64,000 bases of DNA from Aptenodytes patagonicus (taxonomy: Eukaryota; Chordata; Aves; Sphenisciformes; Spheniscidae): positions 9,762,501-9,826,500 of the forward strand of contig NC_134963.1 in the NCBI RefSeq assembly GCF_965638725.1, in the 5' to 3' direction. The notes under the pieces were generated by a model. It worked only from the letters and a program-made list of their open reading frames with translations. It was not told the origin of the DNA and made no database searches. The position numbers and the translations under genes were made by a program. Below are positions 1 through 12,500 of this stretch, one piece after another (the stretch's first letter is position 1; each line of letters starts with the position of its first letter).

Positions 1-3000
1 TCTAATTTAGATCACTAAAAAACAGGATAGTGCTAAAATAATACAAGATTGAGATGATACGGTTAGTAAAAAATGCTAGGAAATGCTAAAGCAAATTTTC
101 CCGTCTATGATAATTGTACTAAAGTATACCTCTTGGGCTTTTATTTCCCCCCCTTCAAATTCCCCATCTCTAAAACACACACTGTAGGGTTACACATTTG
201 GGGGGGGGAGGGGGAGAAAAAAGAAATTAGATCATATATACAGCAAAAAAGAATTAGCTTGGCTGCAGGAACAGTAAAAGTTTTATATTTCCTAAAATAA
301 CTCAGTGAAACATAAATAAAAAATGGTACCTCTCTATACGGATAATCGGTATTTAACTCTCCGCGGTATTTTATGATGGAGTTTGTATGATTGACTTTGT
401 TCTGTTGTTTTCTTAAACTTGAACCAGGTGGGAATTTATGTAAGCTTGGTGGAGCAGGAATGATCTTTGAGCATCTGGAAAGTCTAGCTCACTGTGGGTG
501 ATGCCAGCAAACCACTAAAGTTAATTCATTTTTCATCATCTTGTAAATTGAACTATTGTGAAAGGAGAGAGCCAGAGGCTATTTTGTAAAGTCCTGATGA
601 CTTAATTTTCCCTAAGCGGTAGCTTCACGAGAGTGTTCACCTTAGTGCTTCCTTTTTACATCCTGAAATCCCGTGACATTTTACACGCTGCGTTTGCAAG
701 CCCTTCCCTTCCGTCACTTGCAAGACCGCGTCTTTCTGCCCAGGCAGAATCGGACTGCGCTGGGGGAGCAGTGGGGGCTGCTGGATGCGGTTTTAGATGT
801 CGCTGTTTCATAGGAACTCACCCAGCGTGGACCAGATTGGCCTATCCCGGACAACCTTCCTCAGGGCCGCGCGCCTGAGCATCCCCCAGTTTTCACTGTC
901 ATCTAATGCCCGCTGAACACTGCCAGTATGTTCCCACCACCGACCCTCGGGTCTTTGGTAATACTCTTGCTCCTGGTGCTCCCCGCATAAGGGTCCCAAC
1001 CTCCCGGTCTCGGCTGAAAAGCAAGCTCCATGTCCTGCGGGCGAAAGGAGCACTTGAGAACATGGTGCCCAGAATTCAAAGCCACCAGGCAAATAAAGAT
1101 ACTCCTGTATTTATTATTTATCATGTTACTCCACAAGATTTTACAGAATGACTCACGTTTCTGAGCCATTGGCAAACCTCGGCTCATAGTCCCGACTTGT
1201 CCAGTTTAAAAAAAAAGTGCCTCTGCTCACACGAACTGGTGAAGAGCCGTCCCAAAGGCAGCGTGCGCTTGGGGTGGCAGCGCTGACCCCCCCGGCAGCC
1301 AGCCCCAGCAGGCTGCGCAGGGCTGGGAGCGGAGCAGAGGGGATCCGGTGCTGTGGGTAGGTGCCTGTGCACCCCCGGCCAGGGATCCCAGCTCACCCGG
1401 GCCCTCACACGGGGCTGGATTTCATCCGCTCCACGTAAGGCATTATTTGCTTTTTTGACAGAAATTACTCAGGTGCACTAACGCTTGGTACACGCAGCAG
1501 CCCTGGCTACCCCTGCGCAGCGCTGGCCGCCGCCTCCCCTGCAAACACTTGCAGCGGCAAACCCCCCCCCCGGCTCCCCGCCACAGGCACAAAGGGTTAA
1601 AAATCTCCTGCCATCCATAACCATCGCTTCTCCCAGATCACATGGCCCCTCAGCATCTTGGTACAAAAGGCCTGATTTAATCCTGGTTGCAGACGACTCA
1701 CATTGTACTTGCAGACTTCTAGCAATGTCAGGCTATCGGGTTTCCAACTAATATCCAAGGCGCAGCCCAAGCATAGAGCAGGAACAAAGACTTCTTTGTT
1801 ACTGAAAAAAAAAAAAATCCCCTGAAGATATTAGCAGTGCAGTAGAGTTCAAACTGTTAAATGATTCAAATATTATTTAACGAATACATTTGAAATGAGG
1901 TCTCACAACCCAGAACACTTTTTAGATCATCATTTACAAAGAGCCCGCCTCTTCATTTACTTCTTTATGAAGTTGCTGCTTTCAGGTTTTAATTATAGCC
2001 ATTTTGCTTCCAGGCTTTTTCCAGGGACTTCACTTGTTGGCGTAGCTCGGTTCTTTTTATGATACGGTTTAGCTGGTGACTACTGGATCTTTCAGAAGTC
2101 CTTATAATCACGTTCCCTTAATTTACCTTGGTCTGCATTTCTGTGGCCGTAAGAAACAAGGGAGACGGAGCCCATTGCAAAAGAAGCAAGAGCGTTAGGT
2201 ACTGTTCTAGAGAGTGCTAAAACCAAGCTTTTAAAATTAGGAAATTTGTTAAATTAGTGTATCAAGATTTTAACTATGATTGGAGAAGCACTGCAAAGTT
2301 CAAACTCAACAAATACCTTTAATGTCTTGTTCAAGTCTTGGGTATGCAATTCTAAAACAGAAAACCATTTAATTTTAGAGAGAAAAATTAAAGCAACAAG
2401 GTAGATGCGGTTCTAGAAAGAAACATGTCTCCAACCTGAGGAAATGAAGTTTTAAAATTAATTTTGAGTTTACTGTGCTTATGGCAATGAGAAATCCACC
2501 GCTGCTCCGAAGCACGGAAGGCAGGTATCTGACCGAAAGGGTACCACTAGTGCACCTAGGACTGTGCAGCTGCACGCTGAGATTTGTGTTTCGAAAAAAT
2601 ACAGCATACCCAGCAAAAATGGGGGAAGAGGGCAACAAAGCAGAAAAAGCACAAGAACAAGTATCAAAAGAAGTAGAAGAACAAGTACCAGAAAATAAAG
2701 CATGGGGCAATAGCAGAACTACTTCCAGGTTCTGTCAGCAGAGTGCATTGCGAAGCAAAGTGTAAAATACGCACCCTCACACCAGCAAATCATTCTTGTC
2801 TCTATTGCCTGGGGCGGGGGCGTATACATTAAAAGAGCCACTTCAGGTGCATCTCTGGGGAGGAAAGGGGAGGAACATCAGAACCGTAACCCACTATTCG
2901 AACAGAGGCAGCGTCAGTGATACAGGATCCTGCGTATACTTGAACGTTCAGAATTTCACTCGAGTCAGGTTAAGGGTCCAGCTTGTCCTCATGTAGGCAG

Positions 3001-4256
3001 TGCCTCAGGTGGAAGTCACTGAAATATGCCTCCAAAAGCTGGTTTTGACATATTGTTCTTTTAAATTATTGCAAGTGCCAGAACGTGGTTCTTGGTATGG
3101 TTTGCACATTGAATTCTGCCCGCAGCAGGTAACAAGAAAGAGAGGAGGCTACCAAGAGTAACAGTGGATAAAATATCCCCGGTGGCTAAACGCCCCAGTG
3201 ACAGGCATGGCATTCATTGTCCTCTGGATAATCCCCGTTTCATTTCCCACTCTCCTCAAGCTTAGAGACACCCTTTTTTCCTCATGTAAAGGGACGCGTT
3301 CCTTACTTTGGCAAGTTCCTTTAAGATTGTTCATTTCTAGCCTAAGTGTGAAAAAAACCTCGCAGGGCAACACTATGGTCTTGACAATTAGTTGCCGTCA
3401 ATTAAAATTCATTTTTCATATAAATTCAAGCAAGTAGAAAGTCTTTCACAAAAAGAGTTACAAAACTACAAAGAAAATATTTTTCTGATGTCTCTATTGA
3501 GACATAATTCAATAGAGAAGGCTCTATTGAATTGCATGCACTGAATAAAAAAATCACAGTTACAGCCCCAAGTTTCAGACTTTGCCATAAAGCCACGGCA
3601 CCGTCCCAGGCGCACACACTCACTCACTATTTTATTTTTCTTTGCCTCCGTGGGCCATGTGAGAAGCAGCATTCCCAAAAGGAAGCTCATAGAAAGATTA
3701 ATTAATGACAGAGGCACAAATAGTGAATTTGCATGGCATCTGAGTGCCCTCAGTTTTATGGTAGCGATCCATAAGCCCTGCCTGGGGCCAGGGAGTAGAG
3801 CAACAGGCAGCGCCCCGGGGCAGGGGGTGGAAAAGGGGCAGAAAGGCAGAGGGAGCATCTCTGAGAGCCTTCACTGGCCCAGCAGCACTAAGCCTGAGCT
3901 GCCTTTGCAGAAAGCCGTTCCTTTTCTCGGGCCACCATGTTGGTTGGGACCAAGCCCTTTGTGCAGGATCTCAGAACAGCCCTAATTTTTGAAGAATCTT
4001 TAAAAAAAAAAAATTAAATTTCTTTGTCAGATTAATATAAAAATGCTGATAGCAGCCACTGAAATTTTTGCAGTGGTCAACAAAAGGGTAGCAATTACTA
4101 CCACTATGTTTTATTGTTGTTTTTTGTTAAAATAAAAATGTGAAAATGGAAAAAGTCTTTCAAGTAATTCTAGTATAGTTCTTAAGAAAAAAGACGCTTG
4201 GGAAAAAAGTTATTGCTAGAAAAGGTGAGCATATAGGAAAATGACAGATTTCTACG
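1..4256. other. Intergenic, no gene recognised
   Basis: Mixed-composition sequence with a G-rich run near 200-214 and a C run near 1561. Open frames are short, overlap on both strands and have no recognised motif. In human the next gene in this direction is MN1; no MN1 coding sequence is visible here. Confidence 0.7.
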
Positions 4257-4389
4257 TCAGAAGAAAAAAAAGATATGCCATAAAATTATCCATAGCCTCT
4301 CCATAGAGCATTTGATCCCAACCACCAAATCAGCAGGTTCTTCCCCCCAGCCACGTGAGTCATCCATAACTAAGTAAGTGGTGCATCTT

Positions 4390-4630
4390 GGTAGACATCC
4401 CGGTACCTGCTGGGAGGCTGGAAAGACAGAGCCGGGCTCTTCCCAGCGGTGCCGGCGGGCACAGGCTGCAGCATGGGAGATCCCGACGGGCACAAGGGCA
4501 GAGTCCTCACCAGGAAGGCTCTCAGCCAGGGAACAGCGGCCGCGGGATCCCCGGCCTCGGGGAGATGTCCTCCGTCCACGGTGGGACACGGCGCTGGATG
4601 ACCTGATCCCGCTTCGAAGCTGGTCCTGCT
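4390..4630. promoter_or_regulatory. Small CpG-dense patch
   Basis: About 16 CpG in 190 bp, including a GCGGCCGC site, in otherwise CpG-poor intergenic DNA. It has the composition of a small CpG island but no identified gene. Function unknown. Confidence 0.4.
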
Positions 4631-7600
4631 CCAAGCAGGGCTGGACCCCTTGGCTGCTGCCTGAGGCATTCAGCGTGTCCGTAAAAGCTTCGTAAGCTGC
4701 CAAAATACCAGCTCTTCTTTCAACTGAGAAAATAACGACTTGGTTGAGACCAGGTTGGTTGTGCGGCCACCGGCACTTCAAAACCATCGGAACATCCAAG
4801 TGTGTCTGACGATAGCTGTTTGCTACTGCGCAGCTGAAAAAGGGATGATCCTTTATTCGCTCGACTCTCTTCAAGCAAAGACAACCCGAGGACGTCGGGG
4901 CTGGCATAGGAATACTGTAAAAAGGAATAGTATGGCTTGAACTTCCACAATGCATCATCATTTGCTAAAGCTAATGTTAACTTTGGGAGACACCATTATC
5001 TACAAATTAACGGAAAGTGAAAATAAATGTCTGCTTTAGCTAATTGCCCAACACAAATACTGCATAATAGAGCAAAAGGCACTACAGATACGGCTTTATT
5101 TGAATTTGAAGACTGCGTAACGAACGCTCAGTTATTTTTTCCTCATCTAGCAGAAGTTGCAGAATTACAGCCCATATTTCATTTTGTCAGGCCTGACTAT
5201 TTAGAAATGCTGGAGTCTGTCCCCATGAGATACTTTTTCCTAAAACCTACATCTGAAAGGGCTTGTAAATGTTTTCTAGCAATTAGAAATGTATTATGTG
5301 CAGTGAGCTAGTATTTCCTGGTTACAATTTAAATGCTTTTGAGATAAGACGACGCTCTAATTGACTGAATACTATTTATATTTCTTTCTATTGTGCTAAA
5401 AGTTTATGATGCAGTCTCAAAATTGGAACAGCCTGACTTCTGCATGCTCTGACTTCTGATACAAACACACGCAGAGAGGGAAAGTTACAACAGAAAACTA
5501 ATGACAGATGCTGCATTCATAAATGTAACTTAGCTAAAAACACATGAAGGCAAGTCAGAAAAATGGCGAGTAACTTCACTGAGTGGTGGGTGTGTGTATA
5601 TACCCCCCTTATTGTCATAGGTCTGTATCAGCAAATACGTTTCACCCAATTTTACCAGTTTCTTCTAAAAAAAAAAAGCAAGTTTACTCTTTCAGAAAAG
5701 AACATTAATGCCAATGGAAATTCGGAAAAAATAGATAATGCTTGTTTATTTGTATGAAATGTACTGAATCCTGAGACACTCAAAAGTATCTGTCATATAT
5801 GACCGTTTCAGCAGTCATATTAGGAAATTGTCTAGTGCTTACCTTTAAATCTTACTTCTTTCAGTTGCTGGAAACTCACGGAATATATCATGTTCATTCC
5901 TACCTCAAATAGAGCAACAAAAATAGCATTTTTTACATAAACAGAATAGCATAAATTGCAAAAAATATTGTAAATATTGATTCTGCTACCAAGAGCTTCA
6001 AATTAAAGACTATTTACTGGTATAAAGTTTCAGGAATCAAATTTTAAATAAGGAAGGATGTATTGAAAGGCAGTGACAAAAGGAATACATGCCACAAAAG
6101 CTCCTGGGAGTGACCCACCGCTGTGTGCTGCTGTACCCGAGGTGCTCCAGCTGGCACTCTGGCTTTTCTTCTACTTGCTCAGGTATATCTGTATTTATTT
6201 TAAAGCACAAGCAAATAGCAAACATTCCACCCTAATTAATGTTGACCACAGATCCTTTTCGAGGAAGCTGGCAAATTATCAGACATGTGAGGAAAAGGTT
6301 TTGCTGATGGGTTTATGGTGATCAGAGCCAGCGTTCTGATTTTCTTCTAACCCCCTATTCCAGCTGCAATCCGTTAGTACTTTATAATAGGGGCTGGGGA
6401 GGGAGATATTTACTGCAGGAACCATGGGACCAAGATTGGAGTTTAAATTGTGTGCATGAGTGATATAAAATAAAAATTTTGTTCCTTTTAACATGTTGTC
6501 CTACTAAAGCTTGATTTAGAGTTTGTTGACTGTAACGGAGTATTTTGCATTGCAGAGATTCTGACACTTGCAGGAAACGTAGCAAGAACAAAATACCCCT
6601 GTCACTGCTAACATCTGAGGTATTTCTTTTTCACTGTAGCAAGTTTTACCAGATATGAAAGGAAACGGCAAACTGGCGTGGCTCTGCAGCCGCAGCAGTG
6701 CCGTTAGAGGTGTGGTTACAAAATCAAGAAGCGAGCGGACCTCGGTGGTCGTCTGCTCCACGAGGAAGACAGAAAGGGGGCGTTGCGTCTGCAAGATAGA
6801 GCGCACGTTAGAACTTTTTGAAAAGGAAATACCTTTCCAAATCTCATGAACATTGCAAACTAAGTTAATCGAATACATTACTTTGTAGCCTTTTTCTTCA
6901 GGAGCTTCTCCCTAACAAAAATACAGACGGGTAGTGACACCTAACAGTGGCGAAGGGCAAACAAGCCCAGAGAGCAACAGGCTTCACTCTCAAATGCTGC
7001 CCCTAAACCCAACAAGTCACGGGCAGCCGGTGGCTGCTGCAGAACTGCCCCTGAGCGCTTTTGGCAGCCTCTGTCCCAGCCTTTTTCTCCTCCAACCAGT
7101 CGCTGTAAGAAGGAGGCACTCGCAGTTTCAACTCCCAGCTTAGCCTTTGCTCGCTGCAGTTACTAATGCGCTTCCTAACCGCGCCGCCTGTGCCTGCCTA
7201 AGGAGCTCTGCTCGTCGTAACCTAGAAAACAGCTAAACCCGCCGTATTTCAGTGAAAGGCATTAACATTCATACACCACAGATTTGACAGGGAAGAGCAA
7301 ATAAAAGCCATTAGGACCTTGTCCACCGACACGCAATTGAACAAAACACAGCTTTAACATCACCAGGCTTCTCCATGTATCAGCCGGGTCCAAACCCTCA
7401 CACACCTTTGCGGAGGTGAACACCAGCCACAAGCAGAGAGGTGTGCCCACCAGCGTAACCGACGTGGGCATTTAATTTTTAATGCTCAATCACTTCCGAC
7501 CAAGCAATTATGATTTAGCGATACATAGAAATGTCAACTGCTCTAACCGCAAATCAGCCACAAGTTCTTCCTCTCAGCCAAAAATACGGTAAGAGCAGCT

Positions 7601-9300
7601 GAGAGCAGGAGGTGCAGGAGGGAAAGCCCCACGGGGCTGGCACCGGCACCCACGCACACCTGCATCTGCCTCTGGGTAGGGCAGAGCCGCGGCAGCTGCC
7701 CCAGGACGGCCCTGGGGACAAGGGCTCCGGCCACGTGCAATATTTCCGACTTGCTGCAAACCTGCGGGGTCTGCGCTGTGCACTCCCGCCCGCCCCAGCC
7801 TCCCCCACAGCCCAGGGGCTCCGCAGAGCCCTCTGCGCCTGTGGTGGCCAGGACATGGAAAATGATATTTTTACTGTCTGGTCAGAAGGGAAGCAAAAAG
7901 AGGAGAGAGACCCCCAGAGCGCGCTGAGGGCTCGGGGAAGCAGAGATGTCTGTAAGAAACACAGGTCCCTGTGCAGCAGAGGCGACCCTGCAGTGGGAAA
8001 GGGCCGCACGGCATCTCAGCAGTGCTTGTTCGTTCAGCAGGCTGGAACAGAAGGAAGACAGTGAAATCAGACAATGTTAAACAGTGATAGCAAACAAAAG
8101 GAACTGAGACCAGAGGAATTTGGCATCAGCTAATGAGCTGTTCCTGCTGTTCATGGCGGGACAGAGCCTGGCTGGCAGCCACGGGCACCACACACCCACC
8201 TGGTGCTGAAACCTCTCCCCAAGCACACCTACGCAAACACCGGCCTTTCTTCTAAAATCGCAACTGTCAAGTGAGGATGACAGCATCAAAATTTAACACG
8301 TGGTGGTCAGTGTCACTTAAGACTGGTTTGGATTGCACCTGCACCCTTTGGGCACCAGTGACTGCAACACGTCTCGTGCGTGCCTTCAGCATGCGATGCC
8401 GGTTCATGTGGCCGATGATGGAGCTCTCCGCACGCTTCCTGACACAAACAAGGCTTTATTCCCACAGATCCTCTGTAGCAGCTCGTTCTGTGGGAACCCA
8501 TCCTCCTGCCAACACGCCCAGCGCCTCTGGGGCTGCAGTCCCCCAAGGGCACAAACCGCCGGGGACCTCCCCCGTGCTGTGCCAGCTCAGCACAGGGTGG
8601 ACCTGCAAACCTCAGTCTGTAGTCAGCATCCAGTATCCTGCCTTGATTAACCCTGAGCAAACTCCACTCCTCCTTTAACACCTGCTCGCCCCAGGGGAGC
8701 ACAGGGGGCTGGTGTGCCGTGTCACAGCCAGCATCTGCAGAGCTAAGCACTGCGGCAAACAGGTTGCAAGCTTCTTACAAGTTACAAAGCTATTTTATTC
8801 TTCCTGACAAGCCTAATCATACTACTTCAATATTTAAAGTGAAGCACTTACTTAGCCCACCTCTTTGAGGAGAGGTCACAATGTTAAAATCCATCTGTCG
8901 AGCACAGTTAAAAACAAAGCAGGAATAAGGCCTTAAGGCAATGCTGCTCAGCAGCTCTGGGGTTCAAAGGATGCAAAGCAAAGAGGTGGAAGCTCTTGTA
9001 CGTCACCACCAGACCCGACACAGGTTTATCTGCCCATTCGACACACTGTGACCATCCTGAGACGTGTGTCGGTGCCAGCCTGCTGCTGGTCACAAGTTCA
9101 GGTGCTGCAAACATGAAGGTTTTGAGTGACAGGAGCGATATTAATCCCCCGCTTTTGCTGGTGGATGTTGGCTGATAACAGCAGTGTGCTGAGGTGTTAA
9201 AAATACAAATCCACCAACAACACAGAGAACAGAAGCTGCACGTGGCAAGATAATGTTTTAGACCACTATCATCCACAGCTGCAGGAGCAGCCCCGAGTCA
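4631..9300. other. Intergenic, no gene recognised
   Basis: No coding exon, RNA gene or repeat recognised. Locally CpG-containing stretches occur at about 6660-6810 and 7140-7250, and GC-rich sequence at about 7600-8020, where overlapping open frames on both strands are best explained by composition. Confidence 0.65.
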
Positions 9301-9309
9301 GGAACAGGG

Positions 9310-9535
9310 CTGGCCGCGCTGCTGGCAGGAACTTTCACCTCCGCCTGCAAACAGTCCGTCGCCTTCTCTGATGATCAGCCCTGTTGTTTACTGAACACAG
9401 GTAAGTTTTTAAACATCTCAGTCCCAGGCCGTTGATCGCAAGTGCCAACCCCTGCGGCGCGGGTCGGGCCGGACCAAGCACCCACCTGGCTGGCGCAGCC
9501 CGCGCTGCCCGGACCTGCACAGCCACGGCATCAAA
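9310..9535. promoter_or_regulatory. Small CpG-dense patch containing a consensus splice donor
   Basis: About 17 CpG in 225 bp, with a perfect plus-strand CAG|GTAAGT at 9398-9406 in the middle. It could be the promoter and first exon of a noncoding transcript. No coding potential recognised. Confidence 0.3.
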
Positions 9536-12500
9536 GCTAACAGCTCGTTATTTCCTGCCAGCAAGCTCGTTTGCTGAAGCTACCAACATGGGACACAAAT
9601 GGGTTTAGCACAGTTCACCAATATTTAAGGGAACCACACAAACCTCTCTCGAGAAGCTGTTCCAGTCCCATTTGGGGGAACAGGGACAGGATTTGGTCTT
9701 TCAGTCTTGCAGAGCTCTTCTGGAGCCGGATTTTGCCCTGTGGAGCGGTAGTGTAAGCACAACAGGAACTGAATTCATTTCAGTTTTTAGAAGTGCTACG
9801 GAAATGCAACACAAGATCCTTTACAGCTATTTTTCCCCCTCGTACTGAGTGTTTCACATGGCCTGTGAGAGTCTAGCCGGAACAACTGCATTTCGGCAGG
9901 TGGTTAAATAATCCTTGTTAAATCGTTGGAGAGATTTCTACCATCACAGTAAACTGTAACAGCCCGGCCAGGTCTCTCTGCAGTTCCAGCATTCCCTGCG
10001 CTCGTGCTCCCGTGCTGGCACGTGCCCACACGCAGAAACCTCCTCCCATCTGCTTTGTCTATTGTGTATCTCTCAGATGTGTTTATTTATACACTTTTGT
10101 GTGGTCTAGTGTCCTAAGAGAAACAAACGTGTTGAAGTGCTATAAATAGACACCTTGTTGAGTTATATTTAGTCCTTTTAGCATGTTTCCATTTTTTCCT
10201 TGTACCCAAAATTAACACAAAGTTAAGGGACAGTTTTAAAAGCATTTACAGTTGCTCAAAGAATCTGTTGCTGGTTCAGGAGACTGAGAAAAGGTCCTCT
10301 AACACAAACAGGTGAATAGAAAAGAAACAAAAGAGCTCCAACACCGGCCCTCAGCTCTCAGGGGTTTTGCTACATCAAAACAAAAATCAGGGGACTGCAT
10401 CCTCCAGAGGTGACCAGCCAGGAGCCTTGCCTCGTACAGGAAAATCTCCAAGTTTTCCTCAAACACAAATTCACAGAGCCTGGGAAAAAGCTTTATAAAA
10501 TAAATTTTAAAGGGAGACTCACTGACACACCAGCCCAGCAGTTGTCACCTGCTCCCGGCACACATCCTGAGGGCTCTCAGCCCCTCTCCTCTCTGGAACC
10601 TCTAAACAGCAGAAACCTCCTTCGCCACGGACAAACCGCCCAGTCTCCCCATACAACTTCAATACACTGACTGGGTTCAGCCACAAAGGCCCTAGGAAGA
10701 CGCCAGTCCTGGTGCTGGTGCCCGGGGCTCGGCTCACGCCTGGTCCCCAGCGGCAGTTTCAGAGGGGGTGAGCAGGCAGGTACGATTTTCTCTGTGTAAA
10801 TACGCTTTCTGCGCTGTCCCTCGATTCCTCAGGCAAACAGGCAGCTCAGCTCAAACATCTGCGTTGCCCTGTGATTGTGGGCTAAACTGTCCCGCGCAGA
10901 CGGACCCTGAGAGGGTGAGAAACAAGCGGGGCTGCACGAAGTGCCAACGTGCTGTTAGACTTACGGTGCACAAGGTGGGGGATACGGGGAAGGGGCAGCC
11001 GGGTCTGGCTCCCCAGGGACCAGCCGGGCAGGGGCAGCTAAAAGGCAGCGGCTCGTTTGGAGCTGTTTTCTCCTGAAGTTTAATTAAATGCTGGGGGTTT
11101 TCTTTCTTGCTTAGAATTTGCCAGCTTGGTGTTCCACGCCCGCTTCCCCGTCCCTCCCGTGTCTGTTGTTCACCACAGTGCCCGGTCAGGGTCAAGGCCC
11201 GGAGCTGTAAGCAAAGATAGCGTGTAGCTAGCAGTCTTGCAAGGGCACGTTAAAAATAATGTCAGCCGTTTCTGCCAAAGCACTTGTTTATACTGAGGAC
11301 TGGCCTCACTGAAGTAATGTTCAGAGGGGTTCAAGTGTTCACTTTGATTAAGAATTTGATGAGAACATTAACTCAGTTCTCTTGCTTTGCAGTTACTTTA
11401 GTAGTTATCGCAGGCAGGAAGCATCAGCATCAGACCAAAAGCATCCACCATCATCTGCGCGAGAGCTGGGTGCCAGCGGTTCCCCCTGTGCAAACCGTGC
11501 CTGACCTCGGATCCTGCCGAATAAATGTAGTGGCCAAAGGAAGAGGTGGTGTCACGTCACTGCAGGAGACGCAGCAGCTGCCAACAAGAACAAGTGTGTC
11601 ATGTGCCTTTCTGCCCTTTTTCTTTTTTTTTTTTTTATTTACAGAGAAGCTAAAAACAGGGGGAGAAATGACAGGGCTCCCAAGTAACCTGGCACTAAGC
11701 CCCACTGGTCTTCGCAGAGATCATAGCAGACTCGGTCCTGTAGGGAGATCCCCTCGGTGCCCTCGGCACCTTCGTACAAAAGGGAAGCAGGCTGCGAAGC
11801 CTGCCCCATTTATTCACGGAAACAGTGGAAGAGTTGTTCCACAGAGTGAAGAGGCAGAACAACTACGCTTTACGCGCGGGTGCTCACCTCTGGAAACGGA
11901 GATTTGGCAGTGACGGACACAGCGAAACGGGTGATGCCGGCGTCAGGAATCCCAGAACAGTGGGAACGGCTGAGGACCTGACTGTGGTCACCCCTGCCAG
12001 CAGCCTGCGACACAGGAGCAAGAGCACTTCCAAGTACATGATGTAGCTCCTAAATACGGCTGAATCAACTGAGTTTTGGGAAATTCATAGTAAGTTGTCT
12101 TATCAGAGACATCTTCAGACTGCTCAGAGAGCACTTAGAAAGGCGTTAGGATGGAAAAACGCAACACACCCAAAATCCCAAAACACGAATCTCAGCAGAT
12201 TTTTTTCTGACATTACCCCGTCCACACATTAAGGCAAAAGACGGAAAACATTCCCCTTTCTTTTCAATGATTAAAAAAATCCTCCAGAAAAAAACAAATT
12301 CCTTACAAGTCCCTTTTAGACCACACTTATGTGCAGCCAAGTGATGGATTTAAAAGGTTACTGCTGGAATATGCTTCACAGCAGTCTATTGCAGTGAATA
12401 AATATCACGTTTACATATCCATTGTAACAAAACTGTGTTGCACTTCCATTACTTCATGTTGGTTTGCCATCTGGAAGCTAAACAAGCTGTGTTAAAAAAA

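Noticed and set aside
7554..8064. Overlapping 150-codon open frames on both strands
   Set aside because: GC-rich composition artefact; no domain, no splice structure, and equal openness on opposite strands.
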